A stretch of DNA of 64,000 nucleotides from Labrenzia sp. OB1 (GTDB lineage: Bacteria > Pseudomonadota > Alphaproteobacteria > Rhizobiales > Stappiaceae), in the NCBI RefSeq assembly GCF_001624695.1, contig NZ_JSEP01000003.1, forward strand, positions 248,001 through 312,000, written 5' to 3'. Of the stretch, positions 27,305 through 39,352 are shown in pieces. The position numbers and the translations under genes are program-made. Position 1 is the first letter of the stretch; the number at the start of each line of letters is the position of its first letter. The notes beneath the pieces were generated by a model. That model had not been told where the DNA came from, did not search any database, and saw only the letters and a list, made by a program, of their open reading frames with translations.

Positions 27305-27918
27305 GTTCAAAAAACGGTCCCCTGCGCGTCGGCATCGGCGGTCCGGTCGGTTCCGGCAAGACCACCCTTACCGACCGTCTGTGCAAGGCCATGCGCGACA
27401 CCTGGTCGCTCGCCGTCATCACCAACGACATCTACACCAGCGAGGATGCCGAAGCGCTGATGCGCTCCCAGGCGCTGTCCAGCGACCGCATCCGTGGCGT
27501 CGAAACCGGCGGCTGCCCGCATACCGCCATCCGCGAGGATGCCTCGATCAACCTGGCCGCCGTGCATGACCTCACCCGCTCCATTCCGGACCTGGACCTG
27601 ATCCTGATCGAATCCGGCGGGGACAATCTGGCGGCAACTTTTTCGCCCGAACTTGCCGATCTGACCCTCTACGTCATCGATGTTGCCGCCGGCGAGGAAA
27701 TCCCGCGCAAGGGCGGACCCGGCATCACCCGGTCCGACCTTCTCATCATCAACAAGACCGATCTGGCGCCCTACGTCGGCGCCAATCTGGAAGTGATGGA
27801 CAGGGACGCCAGAAAGATGCGCAAGGAACGGCCCTTCGTCTTCGCCAACACAAAGCTCGGCGATGGTGTCGAATCCGTGGTAAGCTTCATCATCGAAAAA
27901 GGTGGACTCAACGCCTGA
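27301..27918 (+). CDS. ureG: Urease accessory GTPase UreG
   Basis: A 205-residue GTPase that drives nickel insertion into urease. The P-loop GGPVGSGKT is at residues 13-21, with the metal-related [15 protein letters not shown] (Cys-Pro-His) and the guanine-specificity motif NKTDLAP. This is the complete family length. It is the last recognised urease gene; a GNAT-like gene follows after 46 bp. Confidence 0.97.
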   Translation: MSSKNGPLRVGIGGPVGSGKTTLTDRLCKAMRDTWSLAVITNDIYTSEDAEALMRSQALSSDRIRGVETGGCPHTAIREDASINLAAVHDLTRSIPDLDLILIESGGDNLAATFSPELADLTLYVIDVAAGEEIPRKGGPGITRSDLLIINKTDLAPYVGANLEVMDRDARKMRKERPFVFANTKLGDGVESVVSFIIEKGGLNA

Positions 27919-27964
27919 GTTTTCCTGACGCAAACAGACCGGCACCGACCCCGAGTTGACTTGA

Positions 27965-28693
27965 ATGAATACTGAAAGACAGGACGCCTGCGCGCGAAAC
28001 AACGCGCTCTGGTGCGATGCCGTTTTGAAATCTGCCGGTGCGGCGACACGGTTTCAGTCGGGCTTCTGGCAGGCGGAAGGCACCGCGCTGCCACTCTATC
28101 CCAACATCGTCACACTGACCTCCAAGCAGAGCGGTGATTTCTATGCCGCCCTGGAAGCCCTCCCGTTGAACGCAGCCGTGAAGGACAGTTACGATTGCCT
28201 GGACCTGGCGCCTGCCGGCTTTCGCAAGATGTTCGCCGCGACCTGGCTGTTCCGCCCCGAAGAAGCTGCCCGGAAACCGCCCGTCAGCCCCGGCTGGCAC
28301 AAGGTCACCCAGCCGGACGGTCTGAAAAAATGGGCGGCCGCCTGGAACGGCGACGAAACGCTACATCGCCTGTTTTCTCCGGCTTTGCTTGACAACAGGT
28401 CCATCGATTTCGCCGCGATCCTGAAGAATGGCTCCCCCCATGCGGGAGCGGTTTTCAACAGCGGTCCAAGACTGAATGGCAAGGATCTGCTGGGCCTCAG
28501 CAACATCTTCTGCCGCAAGAACTGGCTCTACAGTGCCCTGCACGACCTTCTGGAGCCCTTTCCGCACAGACCGGTCTGCACCTATGAAAGCAAGCCCGAT
28601 CTGCTGCAGGTCTATCGCCAACTCGGGTTTCTTGAGTGCGGATCTCTCGGTGTCTGGCAGAAAATCAGACCTGAGACGGCGACAGATGCTTGA
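27965..28693 (+). CDS. Unknown protein with GNAT-like C-terminus
   Basis: A 242-residue soluble protein. The last 70 residues (AVFNSGPRL, GLSNIFC, LLQVYRQLGFLECGSLGVWQ) resemble the motif A to B region of GNAT acetyltransferases, in which the YRxLGF segment closes the fold. The N-terminal half is not recognised. It follows ureG by 46 bp on the same strand and may be transcribed with the urease operon. Acetyltransferase activity is an inference only, because a clear acetyl-CoA pyrophosphate loop (Q/RxxGxG/A) is not seen. Confidence 0.6.
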   Translation: MNTERQDACARNNALWCDAVLKSAGAATRFQSGFWQAEGTALPLYPNIVTLTSKQSGDFYAALEALPLNAAVKDSYDCLDLAPAGFRKMFAATWLFRPEEAARKPPVSPGWHKVTQPDGLKKWAAAWNGDETLHRLFSPALLDNRSIDFAAILKNGSPHAGAVFNSGPRLNGKDLLGLSNIFCRKNWLYSALHDLLEPFPHRPVCTYESKPDLLQVYRQLGFLECGSLGVWQKIRPETATDA

Positions 28694-28746
28694 TCTTTCT
28701 CCAGTTTGCTTCCAACGTGATCCGTAGTAATACGGAGAAGACAGAT

Positions 28747-29145
28747 ATGTTTGACGGTATCAATCTGGTCGCGGTCGCTGCCGCCGCGATTGCATCCTTT
28801 ATTTTCGGCTCGATCTGGTATGGCCTGCTCGGCAAGGCGTGGATGAAGGCGGCCGAAATCGGCAAGGAGCAGGCACGACCGACTCCCGCTGTCCTTGGCA
28901 CCGCCTTCTTTTGTCAGGTAATCATGGCCTTTGTCTTCGCCGGGATTATCTTCCATAGCGGCGAAACCAACATCCGCAACGGCATCATTTCCGCGCTGCT
29001 GGTCTGGATCGGCATCGTCATGACCACGCAGATCGTCAATCATCGTTTCCAGGGAAAACAATGGATGCTGACTTTGATCGACGGTGGCCACTGGCTCGGC
29101 GTTTTTCTGGTGCAGGGCATTCTGATCGGCTGGCTGAGTTACTGA
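28747..29145 (+). CDS. DUF1761 membrane protein
   Basis: A 132-residue protein with four hydrophobic helices at about residues 7-28, 48-68, 79-98 and 112-130. The segment FIFGSIWYGLLGKAWMKA is typical of DUF1761. GGAGAAG precedes the ATG. Function of the family is unknown. It stands between the urease region and acetyl-CoA synthetase on the same strand. Confidence 0.82.
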   Translation: MFDGINLVAVAAAAIASFIFGSIWYGLLGKAWMKAAEIGKEQARPTPAVLGTAFFCQVIMAFVFAGIIFHSGETNIRNGIISALLVWIGIVMTTQIVNHRFQGKQWMLTLIDGGHWLGVFLVQGILIGWLSY

Positions 29146-29502
29146 ACTTGCAGAGCCTTCTAGCTTGGCATACGGATCTACAAGCTACACTTTCAGGCAC
29201 AACGGAAAGTATCAGGAAACTCCTGCGGCTTCCGATGTGCCGATGGAAGCTTTTTCAACTGCCGACGGCTGCAATTTGATTTACAGCATTTTGCATACAG
29301 TTGAATACAGATAGGATGTCTTCACTGTCCAAGATCTTTTTTCGGGGTCCGAATCCTAGACCAAAGACTCGCCGACTAAAGTACCAATTCTTGGTTCTGG
29401 ACGCTTTATAGGGCCATACGCATAATGGCCGCCGACAAACAGGTCAGCGTTGAAGGCATCCGCCCGTCGCTGATCCCATTGTGGTTTCTGGGAGGTTCTC
29501 AC
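29146..29502. other. 357-bp leader/promoter region of acetyl-CoA synthetase
   Basis: No gene seen. The region is clearly richer in A/T than its surroundings. A 10-bp direct repeat, TTGCATACAG then TTGAATACAG (29291-29310), spans two helical turns and could bind an activator. A strong GGGAGG precedes the acs ATG. Confidence 0.45.
29291..29310. repeat. Two 10-bp direct repeats upstream of acs
   Basis: TTGCATACAG and TTGAATACAG, adjacent, differing at one base, about 190 bp upstream of acs. This could be an activator site or chance. Confidence 0.4.
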
Positions 29503-31440
<1,938 letters not shown>

Positions 31441-31454
31441 GCAGCACAATTGCC

Positions 31455-31479
31455 ATGGCCCGTCATCTCGACGGGCCAT
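31455..31479 (+). terminator. Terminator after acs
   Basis: ATGGCCCGTC (31455-31464), loop ATCTC, GACGGGCCAT (31470-31479), then TTCCTGTTC. This is a 10-bp perfect stem with a T-rich tail 14 bp past the acs stop, in the convergent gap with tadG. Confidence 0.75.
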
Positions 31480-31491
31480 TTCCTGTTCGGA

Positions 31492-32931
31492 CTATTTCGA
31501 TAGGTAGATTGACTGGATTTTCTTGGCGATGTTGCTGAAGGCATCGATCAGCTCCGAGGAGGACGTCGCCTGATAGTAGTTGCCGTCACTGGCACATGAA
31601 GCCATGTTCTTGGCGCCGGTTGAGCTGTTGCTGTTGCCGAAATAGACGCCGAAAATCTCGATCCCCGAAGTCTTCATGGCCTCGCAGAGCGCACGGGATG
31701 ATGTGGAAGATTCGTTGCCGTAGTATTCGCTTTCCGATTTTTCGTCCCACTCATATGCTGCAACTTCTTCCCATTTACATTTTTTCTTTTTCTTGCCGTT
31801 TTTCTTGATCTTAGTCCAGCAGACTTGTTCCCAGGCAGTCGTTTCATCAATCGCGTAGTACCGATTGTTGTCGCCGTCCGTCATGATGACCGCGAATTTC
31901 AGAACGTCTTCGTTGTCATAGGCTTCCGGTGCGCTTGCCGCTGGCCAGACGTCCTTGTAGTTGGGAGACAGGCTGTTCCATCCCCATGTAATTCCGGTCT
32001 GGCCGGCGGTGCCGCCATTGTCATCCAGCGCCTCGATGGCGTCGATCAGCTCTTCCCTGTCGGGCGTCAGCGGAATCATTTCGGAGTCCGACGAGCAGTT
32101 CCAGCTGCCGCCGCCGTAAAAGACATTCATGGGCGGCGGATCGGTTTCATCGTAATAATCGTAGGAGTCATCGGTGTATTTGACGTCATATTCTTCGGAC
32201 CCGTCATCGTAGTCCTCGCGCTCGGTGACACAGACGCTTCCATCCGAATACCCGTATGCGCCCCCCTTCACCTGATCGGCATAGTCTCCGAGATTGACAC
32301 CCTGACTATAGGGAACCAGGGAAATGCGGACCTTGCTGTCTTCTTCGTCGAGATCTTCCGGAATGAGAATATTGACAAGGCTGGCAGACGCCGTTCGAAG
32401 CGTGTCCATGTCGGATCGCATCGAACCCGTCACATCCACCACCAGCGCCAGTTCCACGTCAAACCTGGAAAATGTGACCTGGGCACTGGTGCTGAAGGCA
32501 AAGAACGAAGGGCCGAGGCTCTCTTTCATATACCCGCCGAGGTCGACGAAATAATTGTCCAGGGTCGCTGACGAAGTCGCGGTTACGAGTCCATTGTCCG
32601 TGTCGACAACAAAATCGAGATTTTCAATCGCCTCTTCCAGGAATCCCTCACCGTCCAGATTGGCTCTGAACGAATCGGTCAGGGCAGCCTGTATTTCGTC
32701 ATTATCCATGAAGGAGGTGGAGAGCTCCGCAGCTAAGGACAGCGCAGCTGAATCGAGGGCGTAAGACAGTTTTTCCCTGGCACTAACGGACCGGGAGACA
32801 TCGACGGCTGCGCCCATTATCACAATCATGAGGATGACCATGATACCGAAGAGCGGCAACACGGCACCGTCCCGATCCGCGCCGAAGCGCTTCAGGAGGT
32901 TCCGGACCAAATTGATAGTGTCGTTGTACAT
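31492..32931 (-). CDS. TadG-like von Willebrand factor A protein of the Flp/Tad pilus family
   Basis: A 479-residue membrane-anchored protein. The N-terminus matches TadE/TadG: basic RFGADRDGAVLPLFGIMV leading into one transmembrane helix (about 24-45). A von Willebrand A domain follows with the MIDAS-like DVTGSMRSDMDTLR and the late IMTDGDNN. Unusual insertions inside the domain are an Asp/Tyr-rich stretch (TDDSYDYYDETDPPP) and a Lys cluster (NGKKKKKCKWEE). Such proteins accompany Flp pilus machinery, but no other tad genes are in the window. Lower GC than neighbours is evident. Confidence 0.8.
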   Translation of the reverse strand: MYNDTINLVRNLLKRFGADRDGAVLPLFGIMVILMIVIMGAAVDVSRSVSAREKLSYALDSAALSLAAELSTSFMDNDEIQAALTDSFRANLDGEGFLEEAIENLDFVVDTDNGLVTATSSATLDNYFVDLGGYMKESLGPSFFAFSTSAQVTFSRFDVELALVVDVTGSMRSDMDTLRTASASLVNILIPEDLDEEDSKVRISLVPYSQGVNLGDYADQVKGGAYGYSDGSVCVTEREDYDDGSEEYDVKYTDDSYDYYDETDPPPMNVFYGGGSWNCSSDSEMIPLTPDREELIDAIEALDDNGGTAGQTGITWGWNSLSPNYKDVWPAASAPEAYDNEDVLKFAVIMTDGDNNRYYAIDETTAWEQVCWTKIKKNGKKKKKCKWEEVAAYEWDEKSESEYYGNESSTSSRALCEAMKTSGIEIFGVYFGNSNSSTGAKNMASCASDGNYYQATSSSELIDAFSNIAKKIQSIYLSK

Positions 32932-33005
32932 ATCTGCCTCACGGTGAGAAGAGACAGTTATTACAAAAAGGTACCTATTGTATTAAGCTGAAGTTAGATA
33001 AAATA

Positions 33006-33020
33006 TTAACAAAAAGTTAA
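33006..33020. promoter_or_regulatory. CtrA-type box upstream of the TadG gene
   Basis: TTAA-N7-TTAA (TTAACAAAAAGTTAA), matching the CtrA consensus of alphaproteobacteria, 75 bp upstream of the tadG start in an A/T-rich stretch. The match is exact but short. CtrA control of pilus genes is known in Caulobacter. Confidence 0.5.
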
Positions 33021-33174
33021 ATTAAGCAAGAAGTATCCATAAGACTCCAGAGTTTCCCTTGAAAATATACTGAAATCAAGATCCGTACAGTGCAGAGCGT
33101 ACCGGAAAAATGCGGATAGTCATCGGGTCAGGGCCCGCACGGGTTCGACCATCAATTGGTCGCTTCCCGACGGT

Positions 33175-33732
33175 TCACGGCTCCAGTTCGGTATCCCAAT
33201 AGAGAAAATCGAGCCAGCTTTCGTGAAGATAGTTTGGCGGAAAACCACGGCCGTTGTTATGCAGGTCCTGAATGGTCGGCTGAAACGGCATATGCATCGG
33301 CCACATGTTCAGTTCCTTGCACGACTTGTTGGACTTGCGCAGGTTGCAGGGCGAGCATGCGGTGATGACATTGTCCCAGGTGGTCAGCCCGCCTTTTGAG
33401 CGTGGAACAAGATGGTCAAAGGTCAGCTCGTCCTTGGAGCTGCAATACTGACACTGGAATTTATCGCGAAGGAAGACATTGAAGCGGGTAAAGGCAGGAT
33501 ATCGGCTGGGCTTGACGAAGGTTTTGAGCGAGACGACGCTGGGCAATCGGAATTCGAAGCTCGGACTTCGGACCGCGACGTCATATTCAGAAACGATGTT
33601 CACCCGATCCAGAAACACCGCCTTTATGGTGTCCTGCCAGGACCACAAAGACAATGGATAGTAACTCAAAGGCCGGTAATCCGCATTGAGCACCAACGCC
33701 GGATGAGCTCCCGACGAAACCGCTATCGTCAC
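33175..33732 (-). CDS. HNH endonuclease
   Basis: A 185-residue protein with an HNH nuclease domain in its C-terminal half. Zinc cysteines pair as Cys94/Cys97 (CQYC) and Cys126/Cys129 (CSPC), and the catalytic motif runs FDHLVPRSKGG (His107) to Asn121 (TTWDNVITAC). The GTG start at 33732 has AGGAG at 6-bp spacing; an in-frame ATG at 33792 would add a Cys-rich leader with no support. I recall close relatives as a single-copy gene in many Rhizobiales, so a housekeeping DNA role is more likely than a mobile-element one. Confidence 0.9.
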   Translation of the reverse strand: MTIAVSSGAHPALVLNADYRPLSYYPLSLWSWQDTIKAVFLDRVNIVSEYDVAVRSPSFEFRLPSVVSLKTFVKPSRYPAFTRFNVFLRDKFQCQYCSSKDELTFDHLVPRSKGGLTTWDNVITACSPCNLRKSNKSCKELNMWPMHMPFQPTIQDLHNNGRGFPPNYLHESWLDFLYWDTELEP

Positions 33733-34123
33733 CTTCCGCTCCTCAAACCCTGAGCACCCGCATTCGCATGAATACGATCCGGATACTTTCACACCTCATG
33801 CTCGATCAACGCAGTCTTTCCAGTGGTCCCACCTGAAAACCGGGTCGATCTTGCCGGAATTTCCGTCGTCCGGTCAATTGGACAGCGGAATATGTCCTTT
33901 TGTGACGGGAGTATTGTAGTGCCGAGGTGACAGTCTTGTGAAGCCCGGTAGAATCATTTCTGACGTCAACTGCGGAAGAGGAGAGGACGGCAATAGTATT
34001 TTGGTAAAGCTCTGAATCGCTTAACCTAATTGGACAGTCCCGGCAGCAGGGTGACGAAATTGCGGGCACAAAGCAAAAGGGCGCCCGCAGGCGCCCTTTC
34101 GAAATTCCGGTTGCCGTCCCGAA
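33733..34123. other. 391-bp region between the HNH gene and leuC
   Basis: No gene seen. It contains the leuC terminator (34076-34099) and, on the other side, the promoter region of the HNH gene. Confidence 0.6.
34076..34099 (-). terminator. leuC terminator
   Basis: AAAGGGCGCC (34076-34085), loop CGCA, GGCGCCCTTT (34090-34099). On the minus strand it is followed by TTTTGCTTTG. A classical intrinsic terminator 25 bp past the leuC stop. Confidence 0.85.
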
Positions 34124-35536
<1,413 letters not shown>

Positions 35537-35652
35537 GGGTCTCTCCTCACTCCGTCCGGTTCGGCCGCGCCGTTTGTCACAGCGATCGCATTCGGCCTGC
35601 ACGCCTGCCTCCATCGGGGACGGCAGAACGGCATCTTGTAGAATTCAGATAG

Positions 35653-35681
35653 TGAATGACGCAGCTCCGCATCAAGGTCAA
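35653..35681 (-). promoter_or_regulatory. Candidate leuC promoter
   Basis: On the minus strand TTGACC (35676-35681), 17 bp, CATTCA (35653-35658), about 115 bp upstream of the leuC ATG and downstream of the rplS terminator. The -10 is a poor match. Confidence 0.35.
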
Positions 35682-35752
35682 GCATTGCGAGTTGAGCTGA
35701 ATTCAACTGGGATTGACCCGTCCGCTGCGTCTGTCATGCCGGCGGATATCAA

Positions 35753-35777
35753 AAAGGCGGCCCTTGAGGCCGCCTTT
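35753..35777 (-). terminator. rplS terminator
   Basis: AAAGGCGGCC (35753-35762), loop of 5, GGCCGCCTTT (35768-35777), followed on the minus strand by TT and an A/T-rich tail. It ends the ribosomal operon before leuC. Confidence 0.85.
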
Positions 35778-35801
35778 CGAAACCGGAATTGCCACGTGGG
35801 C

Positions 35802-36272
35802 TTATTCGGCTGCGGTCTCCGCAGCTTCCTGCTCGGCCTTTTTCGCTTCGGCTTTGGCTGCCTTTGCAGCGGTGGCTTCGGCGCGGACTTCATCGTTGAG
35901 CCGCTTGGAGCGCACATTGGTGTTCTCCACGATACGTGCGGACTTACCGCGACGGTCGCGCAGGTAGTAGAGTTTCGCACGACGGACCTTACCGCGGCGA
36001 ACGACCTCAACACCTTCCAGCATCGGTGAGAAGATCGGAAACACACGTTCCACGCCTTCACCGTAGGAAATCTTGCGAACCGTGAAACTTTCGTTGATGC
36101 CGCCGCCGGAGCGGGCGATGCACACCCCTTCGTAAGCCTGGGTACGGGTACGGGTACCTTCGGTGACCTTCACATTGACGCGAACGGTGTCACCCGGCGA
36201 AAATTCCGGCAGCTTGCGCTGCTCTTCGATTTTCGCCATTTCGTCGGCATTCAGTTGCTCGATGATATTCAT
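35802..36272 (-). CDS. rplS: 50S ribosomal protein L19
   Basis: A 156-residue L19. The core is typical ([48 protein letters not shown]). The last 40 residues form an Ala/Lys/Glu-rich extension seen in alphaproteobacterial L19. L19 lies at the 30S-50S interface. It is the last gene of the ffh-to-rplS block and is followed by a terminator; 223 bp separate it from trmD, so it may also have its own promoter. Confidence 0.97.
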   Translation of the reverse strand: MNIIEQLNADEMAKIEEQRKLPEFSPGDTVRVNVKVTEGTRTRTQAYEGVCIARSGGGINESFTVRKISYGEGVERVFPIFSPMLEGVEVVRRGKVRRAKLYYLRDRRGKSARIVENTNVRSKRLNDEVRAEATAAKAAKAEAKKAEQEAAETAAE

Positions 36273-36495
36273 GGCATGTTTCCCTTTTCATTTACAAAGC
36301 GGTCAGAGCGTTCTCCGAAAGTCAGGGAACGAATTCACCAGCTCTGGGCCATGTTGCATATCCGCCGGATTTTCATGAGATTTCCGGAAACCCCGGAGCT
36401 CATTGTCGAAAAGCAGGTCCCCCGAAAGGAGACATACCTTCGCCCAGCTTCCGCGGGCGTATACAGGAGTTATCCGCGAATGTCATGCGGATTCT

Positions 36496-37206
36496 TCAAT
36501 CCACGTCGTCCTCGTCCGCCATATAGGCTTCCCACAGATCCGGCCGCCGTTCGCGCGTGAGGCTTTCGGCTTCCGCCATACGCCACTCGTGGATCTTCCG
36601 GTGATTGCCGGACGTCAGCACCTGCGGAATGGACAGGCCCTCGAAGTCAGCCGGGCGGGTATAGTGCGGGTGTTCCAGCAATCCCGTCTCGAAGCTCTCC
36701 GTCTCGGCACTTTCCATGTTGCCCATCACCCCCGGGATCAGCCGGACGACCGCGTCGAGCAAGGTAAACGCGGCAATTTCGCCTCCGGAAAGAATGTAGT
36801 CGCCGATGGAAACCTCCTCCAGGCCGCGCGCATCGATGACCCGCTGGTCGACCCCCTCGAACCGGCCGCAGATGATGATCGCGCCGGGTCCCTCCGCAAG
36901 CTCATGCGCCCGCGCCTGCGTGAACGGCCTCCCGCGAGGGCTCATCAGCAGTCTCGGACGCGGATCCCCGGCTGGGGAGGCGGCATCGATCGCCTTTGCC
37001 AGTATGTCCGCCCTGAGAACCATCCCGGCTCCTCCACCGGACGGAGTATCGTCCACGGAACGGTGCCTGTCCGTTGCGAAATCGCGGATCTGGCTAGCCT
37101 CCAGCCGCCACAGGTCCTTCTCAAGCGCCCGCCCGGAGAGACTGTGTCCGAGCGGCCCCGGAAACATCTCCGGATAAAGCGTCAGAACTGATGCTGAGAA
37201 GGTCAT
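36496..37206 (-). CDS. trmD: tRNA (guanine-N1)-methyltransferase
   Basis: A 236-residue SPOUT methyltransferase that modifies G37 of tRNA. The knot region is visible: [24 protein letters not shown] and [17 protein letters not shown] precedes the ATG. In most bacteria trmD follows rimM directly; here an opposite-strand gene lies between them, so trmD-rplS probably has a separate promoter in the 230 bp upstream. Confidence 0.96.
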   Translation of the reverse strand: MTFSASVLTLYPEMFPGPLGHSLSGRALEKDLWRLEASQIRDFATDRHRSVDDTPSGGGAGMVLRADILAKAIDAASPAGDPRPRLLMSPRGRPFTQARAHELAEGPGAIIICGRFEGVDQRVIDARGLEEVSIGDYILSGGEIAAFTLLDAVVRLIPGVMGNMESAETESFETGLLEHPHYTRPADFEGLSIPQVLTSGNHRKIHEWRMAEAESLTRERRPDLWEAYMADEDDVD

Positions 37207-37436
37207 GAGTGTCCCTGCCGATAATCGCGCGCCGGTACTTTAGACCACTCCTGAACCTGATTCTTGAGCGTCTTGTGCCCGCTCATCGCACGCTTCCTAA
37301 CGGGGTTTCGCCATTTCCCATGCCATTTCAACTTCATTTATGAGTTTACGCCCTAGGAAACTGTTAACCAGACCGACAAAAGAAATCCGGTCAACGGGTT
37401 ATTTTATCCAGGAGAAAGTTCTGGTTAAGGGTCCGT

Positions 37437-37997
37437 ATGCGATCGTTGAGAATTAAGTCAACCGGATATTCCACAGTGCCCAAATTCCCTTCATTGCGAG
37501 TGAAGATCCCCGCGTTTTTACAGGACAGGATCGACCGGCACTATCTGGATATTTCCTTCAGCCGCGTCGCACCGCTGGCCGTATTGATAATTTTCGGCGT
37601 CCTGGCGGGGCTGGTGTTCAACACCGGCGTCGGGCACCCTTACGACAAGGTCATCCATATTGGATTTTTTGCCCTTTTGACCCTGAGCATCCATGCCCTT
37701 TTCTGCTGCCGCTTGCGCATTTCCGCGGTGCTGGCCTTCGGCCTGGGAATCGCTGGTGAAATTGTCCAAGGGCTTCTGCCACATCACGAAATGTCGCTGT
37801 CCGACACTGTCGCCAACGGCGTTGGGGTAGCGCTGATCGTTGCGCTGATCGCGCTTATCCGCTCGGAGAGCAGGCAGGCCGTTCAGGATGAGCAGCCGGA
37901 AGAACTGAACCTGGGTCAGATGGGGCTTGAACCGGTGCCGACACGCTATTTCTCCGGTCAGCCTTCGGAAGGTTCCGGCTCGCCTTCGGAAAAATAG
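37437..37997 (+). CDS. VanZ-like membrane protein
   Basis: A 186-residue protein with four hydrophobic helices at about 45-62, 72-92, 95-110 and 128-142. The VanZ-like signature is DKVIHIGFFALLTL followed by GEIVQGLLPHHEMSLSDTVANGVGV. Its function is unknown; VanZ relatives affect teicoplanin resistance in Gram-positives. It lies on the plus strand inside a minus-strand translation operon, and its last 40 bp overlap the 3-prime end of rimM in a convergent arrangement. The start has AAGG at 6-bp spacing. Confidence 0.8.
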   Translation: MRSLRIKSTGYSTVPKFPSLRVKIPAFLQDRIDRHYLDISFSRVAPLAVLIIFGVLAGLVFNTGVGHPYDKVIHIGFFALLTLSIHALFCCRLRISAVLAFGLGIAGEIVQGLLPHHEMSLSDTVANGVGVALIVALIALIRSESRQAVQDEQPEELNLGQMGLEPVPTRYFSGQPSEGSGSPSEK

Positions 37998-38500
37998 TTT
38001 TCCGGCAGGTCTACATTCAGGCGCTTTTCCGCAAGACTGACTTCCGGCACGAATTCCCTGGTGAACGGGATGTAGAATGTCCCGCCCCGCCTGGGACGGA
38101 TTTCCAGGAGATCCCCGGCGCCGAAGTCCTGCACCGAAATGACTTTCCCAAGCGTCTCACCGGACTGGTCGATGACCGCGAGACCATTCAGGTCCGAATA
38201 GTAGAATTCGTCTTCCCCGGCCTCAGGCAGTTGATCCCGGCGGATATATAGCTCAACGCCGTTCAGCTCTTCCGCCTGGTTCCGGTCAGCGATCCCCTTG
38301 AATTTGGTGATCACGACCGTCTTCTTCGCGCGCGCGCTTTCAACTTCGAATGAGCGTGTGCCGTCCTTCGTCGTCAGGACGCCGTAATCGGTAAAGGAAA
38401 GCGGGTCGTCACCGAACGGTTTGACCCGGACTTCGCCACGAATGCCATGGGCCGCGCCGATCAGGGCCATCAGAACTCTTTGATCGTCCGATATGCTCAT
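37958..38500 (-). CDS. rimM: 16S rRNA maturation factor RimM
   Basis: A 180-residue RimM that binds S19 and helps assemble the 30S head. The N-terminal barrel has LMALIGAAHGIRGEVRVKPF; the PRC-barrel follows (DLNGLAVIDQSGETLGKVISVQDFGAGDLLEI). The start MSISDDQRV is preferred to an upstream non-ATG extension. The tail EGEPEPSEG is encoded in the region shared with the convergent VanZ-like gene. Confidence 0.94.
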   Translation of the reverse strand: MSISDDQRVLMALIGAAHGIRGEVRVKPFGDDPLSFTDYGVLTTKDGTRSFEVESARAKKTVVITKFKGIADRNQAEELNGVELYIRRDQLPEAGEDEFYYSDLNGLAVIDQSGETLGKVISVQDFGAGDLLEIRPRRGGTFYIPFTREFVPEVSLAEKRLNVDLPENYFSEGEPEPSEG

Positions 38501-38521
38501 CTCAGCTGATCCCGAACCCTG

Positions 38522-38541
38522 CCGCGCCCTCACGGGCGCGG
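38522..38541 (-). promoter_or_regulatory. GC-rich RNA hairpin between rpsP and rimM
   Basis: CCGCGCCC (38522-38529), loop TCAC, GGGCGCGG (38534-38541), in the leader just before the rimM start. No T-run, so it is more likely an mRNA-stability or attenuation element lowering rimM expression relative to rpsP. Confidence 0.45.
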
Positions 38542-38587
38542 ACCGGTTGCTCTTGTGAACAGGTCAATTCGACCATGATCGCTGCGC

Positions 38588-39004
38588 TTATTCAGCAGCG
38601 GCTTCTTCAGCTGCAGGTGCCTCGGGAGCAGCTTCTTCCGCAGGCGCTGCGGCAGCTTCTGCTGCTGCCTCATCGGCAAGACGCTTGGCTTCCAGGCGCT
38701 CTTTCGCCTTTGCACCCGGCTCGGCTTTCTTCGGATTGTTGCGCGCGTCACGCTTCAGGAGGCCAGCGGCATCCAGGAAACGGTGAACACGGTCGGTCGG
38801 CTTGGCGCCGGTGCCGAGCCAATACTGAATGCGCTCCACATCGAGCTTGACGCGGTCTTCGGAATCCTTCGGCAGCATCGGGTCGTAGGAACCGACCTTT
38901 TCGATGAAGCGGCCATCACGCGGAGCGCGGATGTCTGCAATAACGATGCGGTAATACGGGCGCTTCTTGGAACCACCACGTGCCAGGCGAATTTTTGTAG
39001 CCAT
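38588..39004 (-). CDS. rpsP: 30S ribosomal protein S16
   Basis: A 138-residue S16. The core [24 protein letters not shown] and YNPxxxxx-like YDPMLPKDS region are standard. A C-terminal extension of about 50 residues rich in Ala/Glu is typical of alphaproteobacteria. GGAG precedes the ATG. Part of the ffh operon. Confidence 0.97.
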   Translation of the reverse strand: MATKIRLARGGSKKRPYYRIVIADIRAPRDGRFIEKVGSYDPMLPKDSEDRVKLDVERIQYWLGTGAKPTDRVHRFLDAAGLLKRDARNNPKKAEPGAKAKERLEAKRLADEAAAEAAAAPAEEAAPEAPAAEEAAAE

Positions 39005-39022
39005 GTTATTTTCTCCAGTTTT

Positions 39023-39352
39023 TCAGTTGCCGGCTTCAGCGGCAATGGCTTCATGATGCCGGATCACTTCGCGAACGATGAAGTTCAGGAATTTCTCGGC
39101 AAAATCAGGATCGAGGTTGGCGTCGGAGGCAAGCTGCCGCAGCCGCTCGATCTGAATCTTTTCCCGCGCCGGGTCGGCCGGCGGCAGGTCGTTGGTTGCT
39201 TTCAGGACGCCGACTTTCTGGGTACATCTGAACCGTTCGGCCAGCATGTGGATCAGCGCCGCGTCGATATTGTCGATGGACGCCCTGAGCGCTTTCAGTT
39301 CTTCCATGGCCGGGCTTTCACCCAGCTGCGTTTCGGCTTCGCTCGTGCTCAT
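39023..39352 (-). CDS. Chorismate mutase
   Basis: A 109-residue AroQ-class helical chorismate mutase that converts chorismate to prephenate. LKALRASIDNIDAALIHMLAERF and RCTQKVGVLKA hold the active-site Arg and Lys, and ADPAREKIQIERL follows. It overlaps the ffh stop by 4 bp (ATGA) and precedes rpsP by 18 bp. I recall the ffh-chorismate mutase-rpsP order from Rhizobiales. It supplies phenylalanine and tyrosine synthesis. Confidence 0.93.
   Translation of the reverse strand: MSTSEAETQLGESPAMEELKALRASIDNIDAALIHMLAERFRCTQKVGVLKATNDLPPADPAREKIQIERLRQLASDANLDPDFAEKFLNFIVREVIRHHEAIAAEAGN

Noticed and set aside
37364..37428. TTAACCAGA and TCTGGTTAA arms upstream of the VanZ-like gene as an operator
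   Set aside because: The arms are 47 bp apart, too far for one dimer, and neither half matches a known motif; chance or a looping element cannot be told apart.
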